From: Versatilivorator sp963663845
Lineage (GTDB): Bacteria; Acidobacteriota; Terriglobia; Versatilivoradales; Versatilivoraceae
DNA: 64,000 nt
NCBI GenBank assembly: GCA_963663845.2
Contig: OY760650.2
Span: forward strand, 1,426,001-1,490,000
Direction of reading: 5' to 3'
The position numbers were made by a program, and so were the translations under genes. The notes beneath the pieces were generated by a model, which saw only the letters and a program-made list of their open reading frames with translations, searched no databases and was not told the DNA's origin. Position 1 is the stretch's first letter. Every line of letters starts with the position of its first letter. Shown here piece by piece: positions 44,363 to 52,901 of this stretch.

Positions 44363-45487
44363 CTACTGCAGTCGAGTGCGGCCTTTCATGGTCTTGGGCG
44401 TGTCGAAAAAATCCTCGATCACGCGGCGCGCCGAATTCAGGTCGCGGCAGCGGTTCACCTGGGTGGAAAGGAAGTGTCCAAAATGGATCCACTTGTGTCC
44501 CCAGGCCAGAAACAGCCGCAGGCGAGGCAATTGCTCGGCCGGAGCGAATCCGGCTTCCAGCCGGTCGCAGAAATACGACAGGGCCCGCTGGTATTCCCGG
44601 CCCTCCTCCTCTGCCGTCCGGGGCGCCCGCTGCCCCTCCCGTCCCCTGGGCGGGGCGAACCCCAACTGCTCGGCCACCTGCCAGAAGATCCAGGGCCTGG
44701 CGGTGGCGGCCCGAGCCACCATCACGCCGTCGCAACCCGTCTGCCGCAGCATGCGCACCACATCCGAGGCCTGCTGGACGTCCCCATTGCCGATGACCGG
44801 GATTCGCACGGCCTCCCGCACCCTGGCGATGTACTCCCAGTTGGCCTGGCCGCGGCGGTGCTGGGACTGAATCCGGGGATGGAGCGTGACCCAGTCGGCT
44901 CCGGCCTGCTCCAGCATCCTGGCAAAATCCACCAGGTACTCGGGATCATCCTTGAGGCCGGTCCTCATCTTCACCGAGAGCGGCAGGGAGGTGAGCCGCC
45001 GGGTGGTGCGCACCACTTCCTCGGCGTACCGAATGTCCCCCATCAAGGCCACTCCCCAGTTGTGCTTGAGGACCTTGCTGACCGGACAGCCCATGTTGAT
45101 ATCGATTCCAGCCGGCGAAAGGGTCATCAGCTTCCTGAGCGACGGCGCAATCCAACACTCGTCGTTACCCAGAAGCTGGGGAATCAGGTTCCGTTCCCCC
45201 GCCGCGACCCGGGTCTTGGGTGTCCGTCCGACCTCCTCCCCGGGCAGAATGCGCGTGGACAGCATCTCCGTAAACAGCAGGGTTCCGGCATGGGACGGCA
45301 GGTAGGTTCGAACGAGCTGGCGAAAGGCCAGGTGCGACAACCCCGCCATGGGCGCGAAGATCACCGGAAAGTCGACCCGCACCCCGTTGCCGAAGGGAAC
45401 GCCAAACAGCCGGCTGTCCCGCACCCTGGCGGGGGGCGCTTCCCGGATCGGGGCGGGTCTCGACACGGGCGCTTCCACGCTGATCAT
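44363..45487 (-). CDS. tRNA-dihydrouridine synthase (DusB-like)
   Basis: The 374-residue FMN-dependent TIM-barrel enzyme has VIFAPMAGLSHLAFRQLVR at the N-terminus, the catalytic Cys in DINMGCPVSKVLKHNWGVAL, VKMRTGLKDD, TLHPRIQSQHRRGQANWEYI and IPVIGNGDVQQASDVVRMLR. It reduces uridines in tRNA D-loops. The N-terminal 30 residues are proline/arginine-rich, so a later start is possible. It is separated by about 60 bp from the TPR gene on the same strand. Confidence 0.88.
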   Translation of the reverse strand: MISVEAPVSRPAPIREAPPARVRDSRLFGVPFGNGVRVDFPVIFAPMAGLSHLAFRQLVRTYLPSHAGTLLFTEMLSTRILPGEEVGRTPKTRVAAGERNLIPQLLGNDECWIAPSLRKLMTLSPAGIDINMGCPVSKVLKHNWGVALMGDIRYAEEVVRTTRRLTSLPLSVKMRTGLKDDPEYLVDFARMLEQAGADWVTLHPRIQSQHRRGQANWEYIARVREAVRIPVIGNGDVQQASDVVRMLRQTGCDGVMVARAATARPWIFWQVAEQLGFAPPRGREGQRAPRTAEEEGREYQRALSYFCDRLEAGFAPAEQLPRLRLFLAWGHKWIHFGHFLSTQVNRCRDLNSARRVIEDFFDTPKTMKGRTRLQ

Positions 45488-45547
45488 GACTTCCTGCCCC
45501 TCGGTGAATGTCTTTTTCCCTGCTTGTCGGTCTGAGGCGCAAGCCGG

Positions 45548-46036
45548 CTAGTGGACGGTCATGTCCATGTTGCCGATGGCCTTGAGGGCCACCTCATTCT
45601 CGGGATCGATTTCCAGCGCCTGCATGTACTCGTCCAGGGCCTTCATCTGTTCACCCTTTGCCAGGTAGATGTGCCCCAGGTTCAGGCAGGGGAAGTGCTT
45701 GGGATCGTACCGCTTGGCCTTCTTGGCTTTCTCCAGCCAGCCGACGGCCTCGTCCATTTGTCCCTGGCGCATCAGGTAGACGCCGATGTCGTTGTAGGGA
45801 TTGCCGAACTCGGGATCGACCGCAATCGCCAGGTGGCAATCGCGGATGGCCTGGTCGAGCATGCCCAGGAAGGATACGGCCCAACCCCGGTAGGTGTAGC
45901 CTTCGGCGGTTGGATGGACGGCGACGCTTCGGTTGAAGAGTCCGACCGCCGTGAGGAAGCGGCCCTTGACCAGGTGCTTGACTCCCTCTTCCCAAAGGGT
46001 GCGCGCCTGTTTCTGGTTCTGATCTTCGGAACTCAT
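45548..46036 (-). CDS. Tetratricopeptide-repeat protein
   Basis: The 162-residue soluble protein has about three TPR units (AEGYTYRGWAVSFLGMLDQA; PYNDIGVYLMRQGQMDEAVG; CLNLGHIYLAKGEQMKALDE). It has no signal peptide. ATG 46036 is chosen because everything upstream in frame is dispersed-repeat translation. It is probably a scaffold or partner-binding protein; the partner is unknown. Confidence 0.82.
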   Translation of the reverse strand: MSSEDQNQKQARTLWEEGVKHLVKGRFLTAVGLFNRSVAVHPTAEGYTYRGWAVSFLGMLDQAIRDCHLAIAVDPEFGNPYNDIGVYLMRQGQMDEAVGWLEKAKKAKRYDPKHFPCLNLGHIYLAKGEQMKALDEYMQALEIDPENEVALKAIGNMDMTVH

Positions 46037-46724
46037 GGCTGTGAGGAACAGGATACCCCCCTCGATTGGATTCAGGCAAGCCCAGCCCGGCCCCTCCACG
46101 ACGGTGCGGATCATACGGGAGTGAAACACCCAATCGTCAATAAAGGCGAACCACGAATGAACACGAATAGACACGAATGCCAATGGACCTCCTTGGCTGC
46201 GATGCCGTCACGGGATGAAGCCCCACCTGGGGGCGCCTCTCCCGTGTGTCTTGGTGGATCACTCCTTTTTTCGAGCCATTTGCTGAATGTGGCAGCGGGA
46301 CGTTTCCCGAGAATGGCTACAAAAAGGACAGAAATACAAAAAGAACCCTCGGACCGGCAAGACTCGAGTTCAAGAAACTCATTTTGTGCCTTTTGTGCTT
46401 TTTGTGGTGAATGACGGAGCCGGTAGGCCGCCTCAACGTCATTCCCGATGGGGAATTTTGCAAAGGGCTCATGACCTATTGGTGTTCATTCGTGTCCATT
46501 CGTGGTTCGCCGTTCCCCGTGGTGGATATCTCTTTCCCTTTTGTGTCTTCCTTGGTGACCCTTCGTGGATTTCTTTTTGGAGGTCTTCGTGGATAACCCC
46601 TCATTCGCTTTCGACTCGGAGGTGCATTGGCTCCGTCCGCCGGCTTGACCCGAAATCGGCAATTCCTTTACTCTGTGTTGGCAATCGCCTGACCTCGTGC
46701 CATAAAGGGGTGGAGAGACGTCGG
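46037..46724. repeat. Dispersed-repeat region between the TPR gene and ispG
   Basis: Members of the CGAACCACGAATG family (46120-46230) and the TTGTGCCTTTTGTG family (46318-46410), CATTCGTGTCCATTCGTGG (46487-46505) and CCCTTCGTGGATTTC lie in a row. No gene is supported. The ispG promoter must be in the last 100 bp. Confidence 0.75.
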
Positions 46725-47963
46725 ATGAAAACGATCCAAAGGCGGCAGACGGTGGCGGTCCGGGTCGGACCGGTCATGGTGGGCTCCGGATTTCCGGTGG
46801 CGGTGCAGTCCATGACCAACACCGACACCGCCGCTGCGGCCGGCACCGCCAACCAGGTGGCCGCTCTGGCCCAGTCGGGCTCGGAGCTGGTCCGGATCAC
46901 GGTAAACAACGACCAGGCAGCCCGGGCCGTCCCCGAGATCGCGTCCCGCCTGCGCGACCTGGGGATCGAGGTCCCGCTGGTGGGCGACTTTCACTACAAC
47001 GGGCATCTCCTGCTCAGCCGCTATCCCGACTGCGCCCGCACCCTGGCCAAATACCGCATCAACCCCGGCAACGTCGGCGCCGGCAGGCACCGGGACGACA
47101 ACTTCCGCCGCATGATCGAGGTGGCCAACCAGAACGCCAAGCCGGTCAGGATCGGGGTGAACTGGGGGTCGCTGGACCAGGTGCTGCTGGTCCGCCTGAT
47201 GGACGAAAACGCGGCTTCCCCCCGGCCGAAGGACTCCGCCGAGGTGACGCGGGACGCCATCGTCAGGAGCGGACTGGAATCGGCCCGTTTGGCGGAAGAA
47301 TACGGCATGCCCCACGACCGCATCATCCTGAGCGCCAAGGTCTCGGGCGTGCAAGACCTCATAAAGGTCTACCGGGACCTGGCGGGCCGCTGCGACTATC
47401 CCCTGCACTTGGGGCTGACCGAGGCGGGCATGGGGACCAAGGGGATCGTGGCCAGCACGGCCGCCCTGTCCGTGCTGCTTCAGGAGGGGATCGGGGATAC
47501 CATCCGGGTCTCCCTGACCCCCGCTCCCGGGGGCGACCGCACCGAAGAGGTCCAGGTCTGCCAGCAGATTCTCCAGTCCATGGGAATTCGCAGCTTTCTG
47601 CCTCAGGTGACCGCCTGCCCGGGATGCGGCCGCACCACCAGCACCTTCTTCCAGGAAATGGCCGAGGAGATCCAGAACTATCTGAAAAACCGCATGCCGG
47701 CCTGGAAGGACCGGTACGAGGGGGTGGAAGACCTCAAGGTTGCGGTCATGGGCTGCGTCGTCAACGGCCCCGGGGAATCCAAGCACGCCCATATCGGCAT
47801 TTCCCTTCCCGGCACGGGAGAAGACCCCAAGGCGCCCGTGTTCGTCGACGGCCGACTCGAGACCACCTTGCGGGGAGCCGGACTGGTGGCCGAGTTCCTG
47901 GAGCTGATCGATGGATACGTGGACTCGCACTACTCCAGAAGAGACCCTTCCTCCCCCGGGTGA
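46725..47963 (+). CDS. ispG: (E)-4-hydroxy-3-methylbut-2-enyl-diphosphate synthase
   Basis: The 412-residue enzyme of the MEP isoprenoid pathway has the start RRQTVAVRVGPVMVGSGFPV, VQSMTNTDTAAAAGTANQV, the TIM barrel stretch YRINPGNVGAGRHRDDNFRR, and [4Fe-4S] Cys in TACPGCGRTT and GCVVNGPGESKHAHIGISLP. ATG 46725 is used; the longer ORF is repeat DNA. The stop is 3 bp before the next gene's ATG, so they are coupled. Confidence 0.93.
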   Translation: MKTIQRRQTVAVRVGPVMVGSGFPVAVQSMTNTDTAAAAGTANQVAALAQSGSELVRITVNNDQAARAVPEIASRLRDLGIEVPLVGDFHYNGHLLLSRYPDCARTLAKYRINPGNVGAGRHRDDNFRRMIEVANQNAKPVRIGVNWGSLDQVLLVRLMDENAASPRPKDSAEVTRDAIVRSGLESARLAEEYGMPHDRIILSAKVSGVQDLIKVYRDLAGRCDYPLHLGLTEAGMGTKGIVASTAALSVLLQEGIGDTIRVSLTPAPGGDRTEEVQVCQQILQSMGIRSFLPQVTACPGCGRTTSTFFQEMAEEIQNYLKNRMPAWKDRYEGVEDLKVAVMGCVVNGPGESKHAHIGISLPGTGEDPKAPVFVDGRLETTLRGAGLVAEFLELIDGYVDSHYSRRDPSSPG

Positions 47964-47966
47964 GAC

Positions 47967-49085
47967 ATGCGGGCCAGCTCCCCAATCTCGGCGCCGCTCC
48001 TGCTGGCGGTGTGGGTTCTGGGCTTTCCGGGGGCGGCCCGGCTCCATGCCTCCGACCTGCGGAACCCTTCCGAGGTCATTCCCGGCGGCGAGACCCTGGT
48101 CTACGAGGTCCGCTGGGACCCTCCGGCCTGGCTGTTCTTCATCCCCACCATCAGCGCCGGCGAGATGACTCTCAAGTTCGAGAAGGGAGTCGACGAGGGG
48201 GGCAGGCCCATTTTCAGGATCACGGCCGATGCGGTCTCCGCCGGAGTGCTTCCCCGGCTGACGGGCATCACCGTCAAGGACCACTTCGAGTCGCTGGTGG
48301 CGGCCGAGGGGTTCTGCTCCAACCGGTTCACCAAGATCACCCGGGAAGGCAGGCGCCACCGGGACGTGGTGCTCACCTTCGACCAGGAGTCCCGTCGGGG
48401 CCGCTACCTGGCCTGGGACGCTGCCCAGAAGCCGCCCAGGGAGCTGAAGAACGAGGAGCTGGAAGACCTTCCCCCCTGCGTCCAGGACTTCCTGTCGGCC
48501 ATCTACCGCACCCGATTGCGAGGGCTCCGGGTGGGAGAGAACTACCCGCTGCACGTGAGCGACAACGGAGTGGTCAAGGAGGTCGACATCCGGGCGGTGA
48601 GGCGCGAGCGGGTGGAGGCCATTGCGGGAACCTGGTCCGCCATCAGAATCGACACCGTTTCGGTGGGAGGGCTCTTCAAGGGGGGAGGGAGCTTCGTGCT
48701 CTGGTTCAGCGACGACGGGGCCAGCATCCCCGTCAAGTACGAAGCCCAGGTCAAGTTCGGGAAGCTCTTCGGCACCATCAAGCACCTGGAGGGCGCCGCG
48801 GCCAAGCGGGCCGACTCGCCCCCTGCGACAACGGAGCCGTCAACAGGCAGGCTACACCAGTTCCTCGATGGGGGTTCCGGTCTCGTCGTTGATGGAGTTG
48901 GCGATCTTGAGCGGACGGCCGATGGGATGCATGTACTCCTTGGTCCAATCGATGCCGAACGCCTTGTAGATGGTCGCCAGCAGGTCTCCCACGGTCACCA
49001 TCCGATCGGCCACGTAGGCGCCGCGCTCGTCGCTCGACCCGATGACCTGGCCGCCCCGGATTCCGCCGCCGCCCAACACCACTGA
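47967..49085 (+). CDS. DUF3108 family secreted protein
   Basis: After a signal peptide (SAPLLLAVWVLGFPGAARLHA, residues 7-27) comes the DUF3108 domain: GETLVYEVRWDPPAWLFFIP, SAGEMTLKFEKGVDEGGRPI, KDHFESLVAAEGFCSNRFTK and VLWFSDDGASIPVKYEAQVK. The family is a periplasmic beta-barrel of unknown function. The domain ends near residue 275. The last roughly 80 residues are the antisense of the convergent DUF1501 gene (48852-49085) and look non-native. Confidence 0.8.
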   Translation: MRASSPISAPLLLAVWVLGFPGAARLHASDLRNPSEVIPGGETLVYEVRWDPPAWLFFIPTISAGEMTLKFEKGVDEGGRPIFRITADAVSAGVLPRLTGITVKDHFESLVAAEGFCSNRFTKITREGRRHRDVVLTFDQESRRGRYLAWDAAQKPPRELKNEELEDLPPCVQDFLSAIYRTRLRGLRVGENYPLHVSDNGVVKEVDIRAVRRERVEAIAGTWSAIRIDTVSVGGLFKGGGSFVLWFSDDGASIPVKYEAQVKFGKLFGTIKHLEGAAAKRADSPPATTEPSTGRLHQFLDGGSGLVVDGVGDLERTADGMHVLLGPIDAERLVDGRQQVSHGHHPIGHVGAALVARPDDLAAPDSAAAQHH

Positions 49086-50195
49086 GAAGCAATGGCACCA
49101 GTGATCCCGGCCTCCGCCGACATTGAGGTCATGGGTCCGGCCGAACTCTCCCGTCACCACCACCACGGTTGACTCCAGCAGGCCCCTCTGCTCCAGGTCC
49201 TCCAGCAGCGCCGACAACGTCTGGTCCACCACCGGCACCAGGTAGTCGCGATGTTGGTAGTCGTTGCCGAAATGGGTGTCCCAGTCGCGCCCCGTCTGGG
49301 GCCGGTTCAGGTCCAGAGCCGTCACGAAGCGGCTGCCCGCCTCCACCATGCGCCGCGCGATCAGCACGCTCTGGCCGAAGGTGTTGCGGCCGTAGGCATC
49401 CCGGGTCGCCTCCGACTCCTTGGAGAGGTCGAAGGCCTCCCGGACCGCCGGCGACAGGATCATGTTCCAGGCCTGGGCCCGAAAGGCGTCCATGCTGGCA
49501 TGCTCGGCGCTTTCCACCTTGCGGCGGTAGAGTTGGTCCACCACCCCCAGGAAGGAGCGCCGCGACTCCATGCGCTCCACCGTGAGCCCCTCCGGCAGGC
49601 TCAGGTCGGGCACCTCGAAGCCCTGGTCGTTGGGATCGGGGATCTCCAGCGGCTCATAGCGGGCTCCCAGGAAGTGGGCCTTGTAGTAGTTCCGGTACCC
49701 GGGATGGATCTTGGGGACGATGATGTTGGCCGGCACGTCCCGCCGCGGCCCCATCTCCTTGGTGATGATGGAGCTGAAGGCGGGGAACTTCATGGAGGGG
49801 TTGGGCCGGTGCCCGGTCATGACGTAGTGGTGGCCCAGGCCGTGGTTGTTCTCCTCGGTATGCATGGAGCGAATGACCGCCAGCTTGTCCATGTGCCTGG
49901 CCGAACGGGGGAGAAGCTCCGAGATCCGGATGCCCGGCACGTTGGTCGAGATGGGCTTGAAGGAGCTGTTGGCCTTGGGGTCCCACATGTCGATGTGGCT
50001 GGGACCCCCGTTGAGCCAGAGCAGAATGCAGGCCTGGGCCTTGCCCGGCAGGGCCGCGCCGCCCGAGGTTGCGAGCGGAGCCGCCTGCAGGTAACGGCTC
50101 AGGTTCATTCCCATGAAGCTCAGGGCGCCCACCCGCAGCATGGAACGGCGGCTGAGATCGGCTCCTTCGACAATCCAGCGACTTGGCTTTTTCAT
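48852..50195 (-). CDS. DUF1501 family protein, set 1 (Tat-exported)
   Basis: The 447-residue protein has a twin-arginine signal (LSRRSMLRVGALSFMGMNLS) and the sulfatase-like DUF1501 fold: ACILLWLNGGPSHIDMWDPK, HTEENNHGLGHHYVMTGHRP and VTGEFGRTHDLNVGGGRDHW. In Planctomycetota and Acidobacteriota such genes follow DUF1549/DUF1553 genes, as here (21-bp spacing). A role in exported enzyme complexes for polymer or sulfated-compound breakdown is often suggested but not shown. Confidence 0.88.
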   Translation of the reverse strand: MKKPSRWIVEGADLSRRSMLRVGALSFMGMNLSRYLQAAPLATSGGAALPGKAQACILLWLNGGPSHIDMWDPKANSSFKPISTNVPGIRISELLPRSARHMDKLAVIRSMHTEENNHGLGHHYVMTGHRPNPSMKFPAFSSIITKEMGPRRDVPANIIVPKIHPGYRNYYKAHFLGARYEPLEIPDPNDQGFEVPDLSLPEGLTVERMESRRSFLGVVDQLYRRKVESAEHASMDAFRAQAWNMILSPAVREAFDLSKESEATRDAYGRNTFGQSVLIARRMVEAGSRFVTALDLNRPQTGRDWDTHFGNDYQHRDYLVPVVDQTLSALLEDLEQRGLLESTVVVVTGEFGRTHDLNVGGGRDHWCHCFSVVLGGGGIRGGQVIGSSDERGAYVADRMVTVGDLLATIYKAFGIDWTKEYMHPIGRPLKIANSINDETGTPIEELV

Positions 50196-50216
50196 GGAAC
50201 TCCCTCGTTAGGTCCC

Positions 50217-52787
50217 TCAGTGGTTTTCCGCGAATTCGCGAGAGGTGATCAGGGCCCACAGCAGATCTTCCAGGGCCTCTCCGCGTTGGGGGTGGGAGCC
50301 GACCAGCGCGGCCAGCCGGTTCGACTCCTCCTCGGTGGGAAAGCGGGAAAGGGCGGCCAGGTAGAGTTCCTCGATCGCCTCCCGGTCCGAGGCTTGACGT
50401 TCGAGCAGCCCCTCCAGGCGGCCTCCCGGCCTGCCCAGCTTTCGGTTGTAGGTCGAGCCGACCAGGATGTGCAGCGCCTGGCTGAGGTTGACCTTGTTGT
50501 CTCGTCCTCCCACCGCATCCCGCTGAGGCCGGCCATAGATGTCCAGGAACCGGGACCGGTAGCTGGCGGGAAACTTCAGATTGATGGCCCGTGTTCCCGG
50601 AGCCGCCGTTTCGTAGGCGTAGATTTCATTCCCGGGAGGCACGAAGTCCTCGGGAACGCCGGTCGCCGCCGATACGGCGTCCAGCAGCACTTCGGCTTCC
50701 AGGGGTCGAGGCAGCGCGTGGGAGTAGTTGACGTGGTCGTCCCGATTCCCCGGATGGGTCCGGCTGGAGAGCTGATAGGTCCCGGAGAGGACGATGCGAC
50801 GGATCAGGTGCTTCAGATCGTAGCCGTGGTCGCGGAAATCTTCGGCCAACCGCTGCAGCAGGCGGGGATGGGTGGCCGGATTCCCCAAGCGGAAATCGTC
50901 CACCGGCTCGACCAGCCCTCTTCCGAAGAAATGCCCCCAGTAGCGGTTGACGGTGGCCCTCGCAAAGTCGGGATGGTCCGTCATCCAGCGAGCCAGCTCC
51001 AGGCGCTGGTCGGTTCTGGAAGCAGGCGCCAGGGCCGTCCCGTCCAGGAAGGCGGGCTCCACCCGGGTCTTGCGGCGGGGATGGGTGACCTGCTTGAAGA
51101 CCAGAGAGGTCTGTCCCATTTCCCCGTAGTCCTGTTCGTGCCCTGCCGGATCATCAAAGACGACCATGTTCGACCCGTTGCCGACGTTGGTGGCTCGACC
51201 GAAGAAGGCGGCCAGGCCCCAGAACTGGTTTTGGGTCCAGAGGTCGTAGGGATGGTTGTGGCACTGGGCGCAATCCATGCGACGCCCGAAGAAGACCCGG
51301 AACTGCTCGGCCACCACCGTTTCCACGCTGGCGCCGGCCCGAATGAGGTGCTTGGAGGCCCCATCGGATCCCTGGGCGGCGATCCTCTCCTGGGCGACCA
51401 GGTCGTAAGGCTTGTTGGAGGCCAGGCTCTGCCGTATCCACTCCCAGTAGTCGTAGGCGGAAAGCCGGACCCGGAAGAGATCCGACCAGCGAAAGGTCCA
51501 GTAGTCCACGTATTCGGCGGAATCGAGCAGGACTTCCACCAGCTTCTCCCGCTTTTCGGGGTCGCGGCTGGCCAGGAACTCCCGCACTCGTTCCGGAGGC
51601 GGCAGCGTTCCGGTCACGTCCAGGCAGACGCGCCGCAGGAACTCGGCATCGTCGGCCGGCGGAGAGGGACGGATGTGGAAGCGCTCCAGCTTGTCGAAGA
51701 TTTCCTCGTCGATCAAGTTGTTCCGCGCCACCCGGGGGAAGCCGTCCAGGGTCCGGCGAATCACGCCGAAGCGGGCGTGGCCCACCTTGCCCGCGGCCCG
51801 AACCAGGACCACGGCTTCGCCGGCGCGCCGGCCCTGCACGCGGCCTCCGGAACCGACCTCCAGCACCTCCCGGTTCAGAGATTCAAAGCGAACCTGCCCG
51901 GTAATGTCTTCGCTGCGGCCGTCGGACAAATACGCCGTGACCAGCATCTGGTAACCGCCGTCCTCGAGCACCACCGCCTCTTGCGGAAAGACCTCCAGCC
52001 GCTGGATCACCGGGTCCGTCCCGGCGGGCCGGCCATAGGGGGCGCCGGCTCGAATCCAGCGCAGGATCGTCCGGTAGTCTGTGGATCCTTCTTCGAAGCG
52101 CATCCCCCCGCCGTGGGGCTGCCCCAGGGTCGGTTTCAGCAGGAGGAGGCTGTTCTCGGGGGCTTGGAGGTCGATGCGGGGGTTTCGCGGCCCTCGGGGC
52201 TCGTCGGTGAGCACCTGGTAGCCGCCGCCCTGGACAATCCAGTCGTAATCTTCCGCCGGATGCATGGCATTGGAGGAGAGTCGAAACCCGCCTCGGCCTT
52301 TCACCCCGCCGTGACAACTGCTGCCGTTGCAACCCTGCCTGGTCAGGATTCGGGCAATGTCGGTGACGAAGCTGGCCGGATCCCTCCTGCCGGACTGGCT
52401 GGTCCGGACCGCGGCCAGGGCGCTGTGGCCGCCCAGCGACGCCCTGAGCGTGGCTTCACCGTCGGAGACCGAAACCAGCTTGCCTTCCGGACCCAGGCTG
52501 GCCACCTCGGGGCGGGAAATCGAGAGGCTTGCCTGCGCCGTCACCTCCCGCTCCAGGCCGTCAGAGCCGGTCGCCAGCACCAGAACGCGCTGGCCGGCGC
52601 CGGCTCCCGACAGCGCCACCTGCTCCGGCACCAGCCGCAGGGAGACGATCTCCGAGGATGCCTGTCGATCCTCCGCCAGGGCGCAAACCGGAACGAGGCA
52701 CCCCAACAGGCTGGCCGCCAGACCGAGGAAGCCGGCAGCGAGTTTCGCCCGGAACGGCCCAATGCGATTGGCTGACGTCATGGACAT
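50217..52787 (-). CDS. DUF1549/DUF1553 protein with cytochrome c-like motifs, set 1
   Basis: The secreted protein (about 856 residues) has a signal peptide (AGFLGLAASLLGCLVPVCAL), a bacterial Ig-like segment, a planctomycete-type cytochrome C region with CNGSSCHGG, a second Ig-like segment, DUF1549 (CLDVTGTLPPPERVREFLAS; DCAQCHNHPYDLW) and DUF1553 (RATVNRYWGHFFGRGLVEPV; LSGTYQLSSRTHPGN). ATG 52787 or 52781 is the likely start; further upstream the frame is repeat sequence. Its gene was cut off from its PPC partner gene by the IS110 and intron insertions. Confidence 0.87.
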   Translation of the reverse strand: MSMTSANRIGPFRAKLAAGFLGLAASLLGCLVPVCALAEDRQASSEIVSLRLVPEQVALSGAGAGQRVLVLATGSDGLEREVTAQASLSISRPEVASLGPEGKLVSVSDGEATLRASLGGHSALAAVRTSQSGRRDPASFVTDIARILTRQGCNGSSCHGGVKGRGGFRLSSNAMHPAEDYDWIVQGGGYQVLTDEPRGPRNPRIDLQAPENSLLLLKPTLGQPHGGGMRFEEGSTDYRTILRWIRAGAPYGRPAGTDPVIQRLEVFPQEAVVLEDGGYQMLVTAYLSDGRSEDITGQVRFESLNREVLEVGSGGRVQGRRAGEAVVLVRAAGKVGHARFGVIRRTLDGFPRVARNNLIDEEIFDKLERFHIRPSPPADDAEFLRRVCLDVTGTLPPPERVREFLASRDPEKREKLVEVLLDSAEYVDYWTFRWSDLFRVRLSAYDYWEWIRQSLASNKPYDLVAQERIAAQGSDGASKHLIRAGASVETVVAEQFRVFFGRRMDCAQCHNHPYDLWTQNQFWGLAAFFGRATNVGNGSNMVVFDDPAGHEQDYGEMGQTSLVFKQVTHPRRKTRVEPAFLDGTALAPASRTDQRLELARWMTDHPDFARATVNRYWGHFFGRGLVEPVDDFRLGNPATHPRLLQRLAEDFRDHGYDLKHLIRRIVLSGTYQLSSRTHPGNRDDHVNYSHALPRPLEAEVLLDAVSAATGVPEDFVPPGNEIYAYETAAPGTRAINLKFPASYRSRFLDIYGRPQRDAVGGRDNKVNLSQALHILVGSTYNRKLGRPGGRLEGLLERQASDREAIEELYLAALSRFPTEEESNRLAALVGSHPQRGEALEDLLWALITSREFAENH

Positions 52788-52861
52788 CGCCGCCTTGATT
52801 GAAACGACAGCCGACGCCCAATGGCTGGAAACCGGTTCAGAGTCAAGCATGGGCAAATTGT

Positions 52862-52901
52862 TTGATTCACATCGATGCACAGGATGCACAGGATTTTTCT
52901 T
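52862..52901. repeat. Dispersed repeat fragment at IS110 copy 2 edge
   Basis: CACATCGATGCACAGGATGC and following bases match 35600-35640 in reverse orientation. The fragment lies directly at the border of IS110 copy 2. Confidence 0.6.

Noticed and set aside
46668..48785. 705-aa minus-strand frame opposite ispG and the DUF3108 gene
   Set aside because: Antisense shadow rich in His/Gly/Val; the plus-strand genes have clear catalytic motifs.
49251..52775. 1,174-aa plus-strand frame opposite DUF1501/DUF1549
   Set aside because: Longest ORF in the window but purely antisense to two identified genes, with typical shadow composition.
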